Of a stretch of 64,000 nucleotides of DNA, positions 17,953 through 25,928 are shown in pieces. How positions within the stretch are numbered: the stretch's first letter is position 1; every line of letters starts with the position of its first letter. This DNA comes from Alphaproteobacteria bacterium. Its GTDB lineage: Bacteria; Pseudomonadota; Alphaproteobacteria; JAVJRE01. Under the pieces are notes generated by a model. That model was not told the origin of the DNA and searched no databases. It saw only the letters and a list, made by a program, of their open reading frames with translations. Made by a program: the position numbers and the translations under genes. Location: assembly GCA_040218575.1 (NCBI GenBank), contig JAVJRE010000003.1, positions 62,001 to 126,000 of the forward strand. Reading direction: 5' to 3'.

Positions 17953-19605
17953 ATGGCTCGCACGTTCAACATTACCGGCGGCACGACTCTGCGCTGTAAG
18001 GGCTGGCGGCAGGAGGCCCTGCTGCGGATGCTGGAAAATGTCCTGGCGGTCGGGGAACGACCCGACGAGTTGATCGTCTATGCCGCGCTTGGCAAGGCGG
18101 CCCGCGACTGGCCGTCGCACGATGCCATCGTTCAGGCGCTGCAGACCATGGACGAGGACGAGACATTGATCGTCCAGTCGGGCAAGCCCATCGGCCTGGT
18201 CAGGACCCATGCCGCGGCACCGCTCGTGATCATGGCCAACTGCAACATGGTGGGTCGTGAGGCGACGCCGGAGACCTTCTACCGGCTGGAGAAGGCAGGG
18301 CTCATCTGCTGGGGCGGACTGACGGCGGGCGATTGGCAATATATCGGCTCGCAGGGGGTCATTCAGGGCACCTACGAGATTTTTGCCCAGATTGCGCGCC
18401 AGCACTTCGCCGGCAGCCTCAAGGGCCGGACCATTCTGACCGCCGGCATGGGCGGCATGGGCGGGGCGCAGCCGCTGGCCGGGCGCATGGCCGGCGCCGC
18501 TATCCTGACGGTGGAGGTGGATCCCGAACGCATGGCCCGTCGTCTGGACAGCGGCTGGCTGGACCACGCCACCGACAGCCTGGATGAAGCGCTTGCTCGT
18601 CTGAGCGGTGCGGCCCGCGACGGCGCGGCGGTATCCATCGGCCTGTTGGGCAATGCCGCCGATGTCTATCCGGCAATTGTCGAGCGCCACGTGACGCCGG
18701 ATATTGTCACCGACCAGACCTCTGCCCACGACCTGATATACGGCTATGTGCCGGCCGGGTTCAGCCTGGACGAGGTGCGCCGTATGCGGCGCGACGATCC
18801 CGACCGCCTGATGAGCGAGAGCAGAACCTCCATCGTTCGTCATGTGCGGGCCATGCTGACCCTGCAGGACCGCGGCGCCATAACATTTGACAATGGCAAT
18901 CTGATCCGCAGCCAGGCGATTGCGGGTGGCGTCGCCAATGCCAAGGACATTCCCGTCTTTACGGAGGCCTTCCTTCGGCCATTGTTCGCCCGCGCCATCG
19001 GCCCGTTCCGCTGGCTGTCGCTGGCCAATGAGCCGGGCGACATCGCGGCCATTGACGATGCCATGCTGGAGATGTTCGGCAATGATCCGCTGGTCACCAA
19101 CTGGGTGCGCCTGGCCCGCCAGCACATCCCCTTCCAGGGACTGCCGGCGCGCATCGCCTGGCTTGGCCATGGCGCGCGCACCGACCTGGCGCTGGCGGTC
19201 AACGCCATGGTGCGCGAAGGCCGGCTGGCCGGGCCTATTGCGTTTACCCGTGACCATCTGGACGCGGCGGCCATGACCCATCCGGACATCATGACGGAAA
19301 ACATGGCCGACGGCAGTGACGCCATTGCCGACTGGCCGCTGCTGGACGCGGTGCTGATGGGTGCGTCCATGGCCGATCTGGTGGCGATCCACTCCGGCGG
19401 AGGCGGCTATGCGGGCACCATGACCAGTGCCGGGGTTACGGTGGTGGCCGATGGCACCGATGCGGCGGACCAGCGTCTGCGCCTGGCCCTGACCAACGAT
19501 ACGGCGCTGGGCGTCATGCGCTACGCCGATGCCGGTTATGATGAGGCGCGGGCGGAAGCGAAAGCCAAGGGCATCCGGCACATTTCTCTCGGCGATGCCG
19601 GATGA
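17953..19605 (+). CDS. Urocanase paralogue lacking the catalytic Cys; candidate thiourocanate hydratase
   Basis: 550 residues, close to the 557 of classical urocanase (HutU). NAD-binding and core motifs are kept: YIGSQGVIQGTYE, TAGMGGMGGAQPLA, DQTSAHD and DGSDAIADWPLL. At the position of the essential Cys (Cys410 of the Pseudomonas enzyme, in LPARICW) the sequence is LPARIAW, so Ala402. The substrate-side motif HHGGGVG is HSGGGGY, and the RETE motif is IMTE. A plain urocanase would not be expected to tolerate these changes. Together with the adjacent DUF917 and sulfide oxidoreductase genes this suggests a hydratase for a sulfur-substituted or N-substituted urocanate. The stop overlaps the next start by four bases. 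Confidence 0.88.
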   Translation: MARTFNITGGTTLRCKGWRQEALLRMLENVLAVGERPDELIVYAALGKAARDWPSHDAIVQALQTMDEDETLIVQSGKPIGLVRTHAAAPLVIMANCNMVGREATPETFYRLEKAGLICWGGLTAGDWQYIGSQGVIQGTYEIFAQIARQHFAGSLKGRTILTAGMGGMGGAQPLAGRMAGAAILTVEVDPERMARRLDSGWLDHATDSLDEALARLSGAARDGAAVSIGLLGNAADVYPAIVERHVTPDIVTDQTSAHDLIYGYVPAGFSLDEVRRMRRDDPDRLMSESRTSIVRHVRAMLTLQDRGAITFDNGNLIRSQAIAGGVANAKDIPVFTEAFLRPLFARAIGPFRWLSLANEPGDIAAIDDAMLEMFGNDPLVTNWVRLARQHIPFQGLPARIAWLGHGARTDLALAVNAMVREGRLAGPIAFTRDHLDAAAMTHPDIMTENMADGSDAIADWPLLDAVLMGASMADLVAIHSGGGGYAGTMTSAGVTVVADGTDAADQRLRLALTNDTALGVMRYADAGYDEARAEAKAKGIRHISLGDAG

Positions 19606-20999
19606 TTCAGATCATGGCGCGGGCCGGCGGGCGCGCGTCTGATAGATCGATGGATACGAAATCTTGTTCTGACGAGTCCGGCGGGTTCGGCGTGGCCGGT
19701 CCGCCTGTCGGTCGCCGCGCCGTTCTGGCGGGCGCCGGGGCTGCGGCGCTGGCCCTTGCCCTGCCCTGGGCCGGGCGGGCCGCCGGCGTGGCGACCAAGG
19801 CGCGCATCCTCGTCGCCGGCGGTGGGGCGGCCGGCCTCGCCGCGGCGTCGCGCCTGGCGGCGCGGCTGGACGGGGCCGACATTGTTTTGCTTGAGCCCAG
19901 GGCAGAGCACGTCTATCAGCCCGGCCTGACCCTGGTCGGCGCCGGCATCAAGCGCGACGCCTATGTCCGCCTGTCCACGGCCGACTATGTGCCGCGCGGG
20001 GTCGCCTGGCTGCGGGAGAGCGTCGTCGCGTTCGAGCCCGAGGCCAATCGCCTGGCGACCGATGGCGGGCAGACTCTGACCTACGATTTTCTCGTCGTCG
20101 CCACCGGTCTCGCCCTGGACTATGGGGCGGTGGCCGGAATGGAACCGGGCCTGATCGGCCACGAGGGAATCGCCAGCGTCTATGCCGGGGCCGACGCCGC
20201 GCGGGCGTCGTTCGCCGCTCTTGGCCGGTTCGTCGAGTCTGGCGGGGTCGGCCTATTCGGCCGGCCGGCGACCGACATGAAGTGTGCCGGCGCGCCGCTG
20301 AAGCAGACCTTCCTGGCGGATGATCTGTTGCGCCGGGCGGGCCGCCGCGACCGGGCCGAACTGACCTACATGGCCCACAACGATACCGTGTTCGCCGTGC
20401 CGGCGGTGGACGCCAGGGTGCGGGACCTGTTCGCCCGTCAGGCGATCGCCGTCCGCTCCGATCATGTTCTGACGGCGATTGATCCGGCCCGGCGCATCGC
20501 CACCTATGCCACGCCGGCCGGGCCGGTGGAGATGGGCTGGGACTTCATCAACCTGATTCCGCCGATGACGGCGCCGCCTGCCGTGCGGGACAGCGCCCTG
20601 GCCTGGCCAACCGGGCCTTTCGCCGCCGGCGGCTGGCTGGAGGTGGACCCTTTCACCCTGCGGCACCGGCGATTCGCCAATGTTTTCGGCATCGGCGATG
20701 TGTGCGGCATTCCCAAGGGAAAGACGGCGGCCAGCGTCAAGTGGCAGGCGCCGGTGGCCGTAGATCATCTGGTCGCGGCAATCGCCGGCGGGACCAGCGC
20801 CGCGCGCTATGACGGCTATACGTCATGTCCGCTGATTACCAGGATCGGCCAGGCGATGCTGGTGGAGTTCGACTATGACAACCGGCTGGTGCCGTCATTC
20901 CCCTTTATCCGGCCGCTGGACGAAGGCTGGCTGCCGTGGGTGATCAAGGTGCGGGCGCTGAAGGCGAACTACACCGCCATGCTGCGCGGTCTGGCATAG
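19602..20999 (+). CDS. sqr: Type II sulfide:quinone oxidoreductase with Tat signal
   Basis: 465 residues; the ATG at 19602 overlaps the hydratase stop (ATGA), so translation is coupled. Residues 35-61 look like a twin-arginine signal (GRRAVLAGAGAAAL, ending AGRAAG). The FAD-binding motif ILVAGGGAAGLAAASR follows. Both redox cysteines of the SQOR type are present in their signature contexts: Cys228 in MKCAGAPLK and Cys409 in GYTSCPLIT, plus the FDYD stretch after it. Such enzymes oxidise sulfide to sulfane sulfur and reduce quinone at the membrane. A role in removing sulfide released by the DUF917 step fits the gene order. Export of a type II enzyme by Tat is unusual; a start inside the extension (ATG 19650) would still keep the signal. 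Confidence 0.88.
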   Translation: MIQIMARAGGRASDRSMDTKSCSDESGGFGVAGPPVGRRAVLAGAGAAALALALPWAGRAAGVATKARILVAGGGAAGLAAASRLAARLDGADIVLLEPRAEHVYQPGLTLVGAGIKRDAYVRLSTADYVPRGVAWLRESVVAFEPEANRLATDGGQTLTYDFLVVATGLALDYGAVAGMEPGLIGHEGIASVYAGADAARASFAALGRFVESGGVGLFGRPATDMKCAGAPLKQTFLADDLLRRAGRRDRAELTYMAHNDTVFAVPAVDARVRDLFARQAIAVRSDHVLTAIDPARRIATYATPAGPVEMGWDFINLIPPMTAPPAVRDSALAWPTGPFAAGGWLEVDPFTLRHRRFANVFGIGDVCGIPKGKTAASVKWQAPVAVDHLVAAIAGGTSAARYDGYTSCPLITRIGQAMLVEFDYDNRLVPSFPFIRPLDEGWLPWVIKVRALKANYTAMLRGLA

Positions 21000-21009
21000 G
21001 GCGGCGGTC

Positions 21010-21384
21010 ATGGCGGAACTCTCCTTCGCTGTCTTGTGGGCCATTGTTTCGGAGATGCTGGGACTCTGGCTGTGGCCGGTGATCGCGGCCGCTGTGGCGA
21101 CCATCGCGCTGGTGATCGCCGCCTGTGCCCGTGCGGGCGGACCGCAGCGGCGGGCGTGGCGCAGCGGGCTAGTGGCAGCGGGTCTATCCGGCGCTCTGGC
21201 TTTCCTTGCCGGTCCGGCCCTGACCCAGGCAGGCTTCGCCAACCTGCACACGCCGGCCGACTGGCTGGCGCTGGCGCTGTTCGCCCTCCTTATGGCCATA
21301 GCCGGCGGTTTGCTGGGGCTCGGTGTGACGGGGCTCGTCGTGGCGGGTCGGGGCGGGCGGCGACGCAGCGATCGGCGAGACTGA
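21010..21384 (+). CDS. Small integral membrane protein at the end of the SQR operon
   Basis: 124 residues, starting 10 bases after the oxidoreductase stop. Three or four hydrophobic helices are visible (about 14-36, 50-68, 80-108), with a basic tail RRRSDRRD that should face the cytosol. It resembles the small alphaproteobacterial membrane proteins, possibly DUF5368, that accompany sulfide or sulfur-handling flavoproteins, but this match is from memory and weak. It could anchor the oxidoreductase or carry a sulfur product. Confidence 0.7.
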   Translation: MAELSFAVLWAIVSEMLGLWLWPVIAAAVATIALVIAACARAGGPQRRAWRSGLVAAGLSGALAFLAGPALTQAGFANLHTPADWLALALFALLMAIAGGLLGLGVTGLVVAGRGGRRRSDRRD

Positions 21385-21480
21385 CCGCGCGGCCAGAACC
21401 CGGCGCCGTCGCTCTGGCGGCCGTTCGTAGCGGTGCTAGAATGAGAGGATGCACCGCGGCCCTACCCTAACCAGGACTTA

Positions 21481-22329
21481 ATGACCGAGCCGCCACGCCT
21501 GGACCGGCCACCGGCCGAGACCTTTCCCCCGACCTATGACCAGGCCACGCCGGCCGACTATTTCCGTGTGCTGGGGGCGCTCGACTATGCCATGCCGGAG
21601 CATGTGGCCAATTTCGTACGGCGCAATGCCCCGGCTATCGCGGCGGCGCGTGGCGTATCGCGCCTGCGGGTGCTGGACTTTGGCTGCGGCTATGGCGCCA
21701 TCGGCGCGCTGATCCGCCATGATCTGTCCATGGCTGCCCTGTCGCGGGCCTTTGCCGGGCACGATCATCGGGCGGACGGCGGGTCCGGCCCGGCGGTTCT
21801 GCCGCGCCGCCAGGACGCGCCGGCACTGCATCTGGGCGGGCTGGATGTAGCCTCACGCGCAGTCGCCTTTGCCCTGCGCAACGGGCTGATCGACGCCGGG
21901 TTCAGCGACGATCTGACCGCCGGAGCGGCCAGTGGTGCGCTTGCCGATTTTCTGGCGGAGACCGATCTGCTTATTGAATCGGGTGCCCTGATGGCGCCGC
22001 TGTTTGTCTGCTTTGAGCGGATGATTGAGGCTGGCCGCAAGCCGTGGCTGGCATTGGCGCCGCGGCCCGATCTGCACATGGCGCCGCTATGTGCCATGCT
22101 GCGCAAGCACGGCTATGGCCTGGAACCGCTAAGTCGCGGGCGCATCTTTTATCGCCGGCTGATGATCAGCGAGCACGAGCCGATCACCGCGCGCAGCGCC
22201 GCCCTCGGCCGGGACATGGACGATGCGTTCGACGGCGACCGCATGTTCGTGCGGCCCTGTCTGGCACGGCCACTGGCAAGGCAGGGCGGGCTGGCGGTTG
22301 GCGACCTGGTGCTGATGGACGAGGATTAG
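21481..22329 (+). CDS. SAM-dependent methyltransferase-like protein
   Basis: 282 residues. SAM-binding motif I is clear (RVLDFGCGYGAIGAL, about residues 60-75). A Gly/Ala/His-rich insert of about 40 residues follows before GGLDVASRAVAFALRNG, which looks like the motif II strand-helix. The rest has no signature I recognise, and the target could be a small molecule or a peptide. The gene may be the last of the upstream operon but lies 96 bases away. Its stop overlaps the convergent zur stop by four bases (TTAG). Confidence 0.7.
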   Translation: MTEPPRLDRPPAETFPPTYDQATPADYFRVLGALDYAMPEHVANFVRRNAPAIAAARGVSRLRVLDFGCGYGAIGALIRHDLSMAALSRAFAGHDHRADGGSGPAVLPRRQDAPALHLGGLDVASRAVAFALRNGLIDAGFSDDLTAGAASGALADFLAETDLLIESGALMAPLFVCFERMIEAGRKPWLALAPRPDLHMAPLCAMLRKHGYGLEPLSRGRIFYRRLMISEHEPITARSAALGRDMDDAFDGDRMFVRPCLARPLARQGGLAVGDLVLMDED

Positions 22330-22739
22330 GCGTCGCCGGGCGGCGGGCCTGATTGCGGGCGCGACGCGCAGCGCCGGCACAGACCGTGAATTTCAATGGT
22401 CGCATGGTCCATGGCGAAGTCATGGCTGCGGGCGGAGGCCTGCAGGCGTGAGGACTCGCCCGCCGCCGGCAGTTCCGCGATGGTCTGGCAGCGGTCGCAA
22501 ATGGCGAAGGCGACCGGCGCATGGTGGGAACCGCCATCGCACGCCACATAGGCGTTCAATGACTCGATGCGGTGGGCGCGACCGGACGCCACCAGATGAT
22601 CGAGCGCGCGGTAAATCTGCGCCGGCGCGCGTAGACCGGCCGGACGCAGGGCATCCAGAATCTGATAGGCGCTCATGGCCGCGGCATGATCCGCCAGGAC
22701 GGACAGTACAAGGTTCTGGTTGCGTGTCAGTGTAGCCAC
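22326..22739 (-). CDS. zur: Zinc uptake regulator Zur (Fur family)
   Basis: 137 residues from a GTG at 22739 that has GGGAGGGA eight bases upstream and lies 14 bases after the znuB stop; the longer frame would overlap znuB. The winged-helix DNA-binding part (TRNQNLVLSVLADH... YRALDHLV) is followed by the Fur-type metal domain with structural zinc pairs CDRC and CRRC. Location with znuABC and a palindromic operator at 24.5 kb identify it as Zur, which represses zinc import when zinc is sufficient. Confidence 0.93.
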   Translation of the reverse strand: MATLTRNQNLVLSVLADHAAAMSAYQILDALRPAGLRAPAQIYRALDHLVASGRAHRIESLNAYVACDGGSHHAPVAFAICDRCQTIAELPAAGESSRLQASARSHDFAMDHATIEIHGLCRRCASRPQSGPPPGDA

Positions 22740-22753
22740 GGTTCGTCCCTCCC

Positions 22754-23590
22754 TCAGCCCGCCATGGTCCGCCGCCGCTGGCGCCATCGCCAAAGCCCGC
22801 TCGCCAGCCAGCTCAACCCAAACAGGGCAAAGGCGACGACGACGATGGACGGGCCGGACGGTGTGTCGAAGCGCAGCGATCCACCGACGCCGCCCAGCAC
22901 CGCCAGAACCCCGGCCAGGCCGGCGAACACCGCCATCTGTTCCGGTGTGCGGGCGAAGGACCGTCCCGCCGCCGCCGGCAGGATGATCAGGGCGGTGATC
23001 AGCAGGATGCCGACGATTTTCATGGCGATGGCGACGATAGCCGCAACCAGCAGCATGAACAGAAACTCGCTGCGGCGGGGGTGAAGCTGTTCGGCGCTGG
23101 CGACCTCATGGCTGACGGTCATCGCCAGCAGCGGTCGCCACAGCCACATAAGGCCGCCGAGGACGGCGCCGCCGCCGCTGTAGATCAGGACAAGATCGCC
23201 TCGCGATACGGCCAGAATATCGCCGAACAGATAGCTCAGCAGGTCGACCCGCACCGAGTCCAGAGTGGCGATGGCCACCAGTCCAAGGGCCAGAGCGCCA
23301 TGGGCCAGAATACCCAGCAGGGCGTCGGTGGGCAGGGAGCCGCGCCGTTGCAGGCCGAGCAGGGCCAGGGAGACGGCGACGGCCACGGCAAAGACACCGA
23401 GGACGAGGTTGGCCTCGATCAACAGGGCGATGGCGATGCCCAGCAGGGCGGCATGAGAAATGGTGTCGCCGAAATAGGCCATGCGGCGCCAGACGATGAA
23501 GCAGCCAACCGGCCCGGCGACGATGGCGACGCCGATCCCGGCCAGCAGGGCGCGCACGACAAAGTCGTCCAGCATTGCAAGGCCCGGCAT
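22754..23590 (-). CDS. znuB: Zinc ABC transporter permease
   Basis: 278 residues with about eight membrane helices. The start at 23590 overlaps the znuC stop (TGATG). Conserved ABC-3 motifs are seen: WRRMAYFGDTISHAALLG near the N-terminus and KIVGILLITALIILPAA near the C-terminus. It forms the inner-membrane channel with ZnuC and receives zinc from ZnuA. It is followed by zur, so the repressor is made with the transporter it controls. Confidence 0.95.
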   Translation of the reverse strand: MPGLAMLDDFVVRALLAGIGVAIVAGPVGCFIVWRRMAYFGDTISHAALLGIAIALLIEANLVLGVFAVAVAVSLALLGLQRRGSLPTDALLGILAHGALALGLVAIATLDSVRVDLLSYLFGDILAVSRGDLVLIYSGGGAVLGGLMWLWRPLLAMTVSHEVASAEQLHPRRSEFLFMLLVAAIVAIAMKIVGILLITALIILPAAAGRSFARTPEQMAVFAGLAGVLAVLGGVGGSLRFDTPSGPSIVVVAFALFGLSWLASGLWRWRQRRRTMAG

Positions 23591-24501
23591 CAGGGGGCCG
23601 TGTGGCCGCCGGCGGCGCGCGCCGGCGGTGCGATGGCCGGATCGCCCGCCGCCGCGCCGGCCACAGCCAGGCTGCCGTCAGGGTGGTGCACATGGTCGTG
23701 GTGATGGCGATAGACCGCCAGCACGTCGGCGGCCCTGGGTCCGAACAGGCGGCGAAACTCATCGTCGCGGGTCACCTCCTGCGGCCGGCCGATACAGCAG
23801 ATGTGGCCGTTGAGGCAGATGACGCGATCAGTCTGGGCCATCACCAGATGCAGATCGTGGGACACCATGAGAACGGCGCAACCGGTGCGCTGACGCACAG
23901 CGCCAATCAGATCGTAGAGGGCGATCTCGCCGGTGAAGTCCACGCCCTGCACGGGTTCATCGAGGATCAGAAGATCCGGCCGGCCGATCAAGGCGCGGGC
24001 CAGCAGCACCCGCTGCAACTCGCCGCCGGACAGGGCCTGCACCCGCTCGTCGATCATGTGGCCCATGGCCACTTCGTCGAGAGCGGCGCTGATGGCCGCC
24101 GCCGGGTGACGGCGCGTCAGAGTCATCAGGCGGCGCACGGACAACGGCAGGGACCAGTCCAGCGGCATGCGCTGCGGCATGTAGCCGACACGCAGCCCGG
24201 CGCGTCGTGTCACCTTGCCGGTATCCGCCGTCATGACGCCGGCCAGAAGCCGCACCAGGGTCGTCTTGCCGCTGCCATTGGGGCCGATCAGGGTGACCAG
24301 CTCACCGGCGGCGAGGCGCAGATTCACATCATGGACCAGCCAGCGTCCGCCACGCTGCATGCCGAGCGCGCTGGCCTCTATCAGAGGCTCGCCGGGTGAC
24401 AAGGCCAGCGGTGGGGCCATCTGTCCCGGGCCCGGATTGGTGCCCGGCTCCATGGGCGGGCCCGGGTGTGGTCCTGTGTGTGGGGCTGTGTGGGTGGTCA
24501 T
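23590..24501 (-). CDS. znuC: Zinc ABC transporter ATPase
   Basis: 303 residues from the ATG at 24501, six bases from the Zur box. Walker A is GPNGSGKTT, the signature is LSGGELQRV, and Walker B is LLILDEP, followed by VSHDLHLVM. The N-terminus has a Thr/His/Pro/Gly stretch of about 50 residues before the ABC core, and the C-terminus a His-rich tail (YRHHHDHVHH) that probably binds zinc. A start at 24555 would read through the operator and is rejected. Confidence 0.95.
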   Translation of the reverse strand: MTTHTAPHTGPHPGPPMEPGTNPGPGQMAPPLALSPGEPLIEASALGMQRGGRWLVHDVNLRLAAGELVTLIGPNGSGKTTLVRLLAGVMTADTGKVTRRAGLRVGYMPQRMPLDWSLPLSVRRLMTLTRRHPAAAISAALDEVAMGHMIDERVQALSGGELQRVLLARALIGRPDLLILDEPVQGVDFTGEIALYDLIGAVRQRTGCAVLMVSHDLHLVMAQTDRVICLNGHICCIGRPQEVTRDDEFRRLFGPRAADVLAVYRHHHDHVHHPDGSLAVAGAAAGDPAIAPPARAAGGHTAP

Positions 24502-24506
24502 GCGGA

Positions 24507-24523
24507 ATGTTATATCATAACAT
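24507..24523. promoter_or_regulatory. Zur box between znuC and znuA
   Basis: ATGTTAT-ATC-ATAACAT is a perfect seven-base inverted repeat with a three-base spacer, the layout of alphaproteobacterial Zur operators. It sits 6 bases from the znuC start and 17 from the znuA start, so a single Zur site should silence both divergent units. It is an AT-rich island in GC-rich DNA. Confidence 0.85.
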
Positions 24524-24539
24524 AGGAGCCCGTCCACGT

Positions 24540-25718
24540 ATGACACGCCATCCACCCACGATGCCGGCTAGCCATGACACCATGCCCATGCGGTCACTTT
24601 GCGGCCGGCCGGGTGCACACGCAGGCCGGCCTGTGATCCGGCGTCTGGCGGACGGAGTTCGCCGGGCGGCTGTCGGCTTGATGCTGGCCGGTTGTGGCGT
24701 GCTGGCGGCGACGGGAGCCACGGGTGCTTTGACCTCGGCCGCCGCAGCGCAGGACACCTCGCACGAGGCCCTGCAGGTGGTGGCGACCATTGCGCCGATT
24801 CATTCTCTGGTTGCCGCCGTTATTGGTACGGGTGGAGAGACCGACGACGGGCACGGCGGTGGCGGGAGCGGAGGCGGTAATCCGCCGTCGCTCCATCTTC
24901 TGGTGCGCGGTGCCGCTTCACCGCATGCCATGGCGCTGCGGCCGTCGGATGCGCAGGCGCTGCAGTCGGCGGCGCTGGTTTTCTGGATCGGCCCCCACCT
25001 GGAAACCTTCCTGGCCGACAAGCTGGCGACGCTGGCGCCGGATGCCCGCATCATCACCCTGTCAGAGGCGCCGGGCGTGACTATCTGGCCGCTGCGCCGG
25101 ACGGCGGCGTGGATCGATGAACATGATGATCACGACCATGGCCATGATGGCGGTGAAGAGGGTGGCGACCACGCGGACGATGGTGACCGGCACCAGGACA
25201 GAGGCGACCCGCATCTATGGCTCGACCCGGTCAACGGACAGGCCATGGTGGCGGCAATCGTCGCGGCGCTGAGCGCGGCCGACCCGGCGAACCGCGAGAC
25301 CTATGGGGCGAACGGCGCGGCACTGGCCGAACGCCTCGCCGACCTGCAGCGGCACATGGCCAGTGAGCTGACGCCGGTGCGATCCGTTCGGTTCATGGTG
25401 TTTCACGATAGCTGGCAGTATCTGGAGCGTCGCTTCGCCCTTACCGCGGTCGGCGCTCTGGCGCTCAACCCGGAAGTGCAGCCGGGCGCCGCACACATGC
25501 GCCGGATGCAGGCCGCCATAAGAGAGCACGCGGTGCGCTGTGTCTTCGCCGAGCCGCAGTTCACACCGCGGGCCGTCCAGGCAGTGATCGAGGGCACCGC
25601 CGCGCGCACCGCCGTACTGGACCCGTTGGGGGCTGATCTGGCCCCCGGCGCCGACCTCTATGTAACGCTGCTACGGCGCAATGCCGCCGCCCTGGCCGGC
25701 TGCCTGGGCGGGCCTTGA
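24540..25718 (+). CDS. znuA: Zinc ABC transporter substrate-binding protein
   Basis: 392 residues from the ATG at 24540 with AGGAG at 24524-24528. A long basic N-region precedes a hydrophobic export signal. It holds LAGC, which could be a lipobox, but also an AAAAQD end typical of a cleaved signal, so anchoring is uncertain. Zinc-site residues are the His in IAPIHSL, the His in DPHLWLDP and the His in FHDSWQYLE. A His/Asp-rich loop (DEHDDHDHGHD and more) of about 35 residues is the usual ZnuA zinc-sponge. It captures zinc in the periplasm for ZnuBC and is transcribed divergently from znuCB-zur. Confidence 0.95.
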   Translation: MTRHPPTMPASHDTMPMRSLCGRPGAHAGRPVIRRLADGVRRAAVGLMLAGCGVLAATGATGALTSAAAAQDTSHEALQVVATIAPIHSLVAAVIGTGGETDDGHGGGGSGGGNPPSLHLLVRGAASPHAMALRPSDAQALQSAALVFWIGPHLETFLADKLATLAPDARIITLSEAPGVTIWPLRRTAAWIDEHDDHDHGHDGGEEGGDHADDGDRHQDRGDPHLWLDPVNGQAMVAAIVAALSAADPANRETYGANGAALAERLADLQRHMASELTPVRSVRFMVFHDSWQYLERRFALTAVGALALNPEVQPGAAHMRRMQAAIREHAVRCVFAEPQFTPRAVQAVIEGTAARTAVLDPLGADLAPGADLYVTLLRRNAAALAGCLGGP

Positions 25719-25793
25719 GACGGCCTCGGCTGGCTGGCGCAGGCCCGACACGCTATTGTCAGCCGGTCTTTCCCGGCAGCAGGAGCCCTGGCC

Positions 25794-25928
25794 ATGGTGT
25801 GCAGTCGCCTTCGCCACTTTCATATTGCCGTCGTTCTGGCGCTTCTTGTGGCCATGACCGGGCTCGGCGCCTGTGCCTATGGTCCGGGCGGCGGTGGCGG
25901 TGACCGCGAAGGTCACGATCAGTACTAG
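25794..25928 (+). CDS. Tiny predicted lipoprotein (44 aa)
   Basis: A 44-residue frame from the ATG at 25794, with AGGAG eight bases upstream. It has a short basic N-region, a hydrophobic core VVLALLVAMTG and the lipobox LGAC, after which only about 17 residues follow (Tyr, Gly-rich run, then acidic and His). This is the pattern of the very small entericidin-like lipoproteins. The coding end overlaps the convergent oxygenase stop by four bases (CTAG), which fits with a real gene. Function unknown; it may be read through from znuA, 75 bases upstream. Confidence 0.72.
   Translation: MVCSRLRHFHIAVVLALLVAMTGLGACAYGPGGGGGDREGHDQY

Noticed and set aside
17932-19581. 549-codon open frame antisense to the urocanase-like gene
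   Set aside because: Mirror-frame artefact of high GC third positions; the + strand carries conserved urocanase motifs and a proper ribosome-binding site.
15089-19605. Ordinary histidine utilisation (hut) operon
   Set aside because: HutI, HutG/HutF and HutC are missing, the urocanase lacks its Cys, and a DUF917 protein and SQR are present instead. Histidine use by the lyase alone is still possible.
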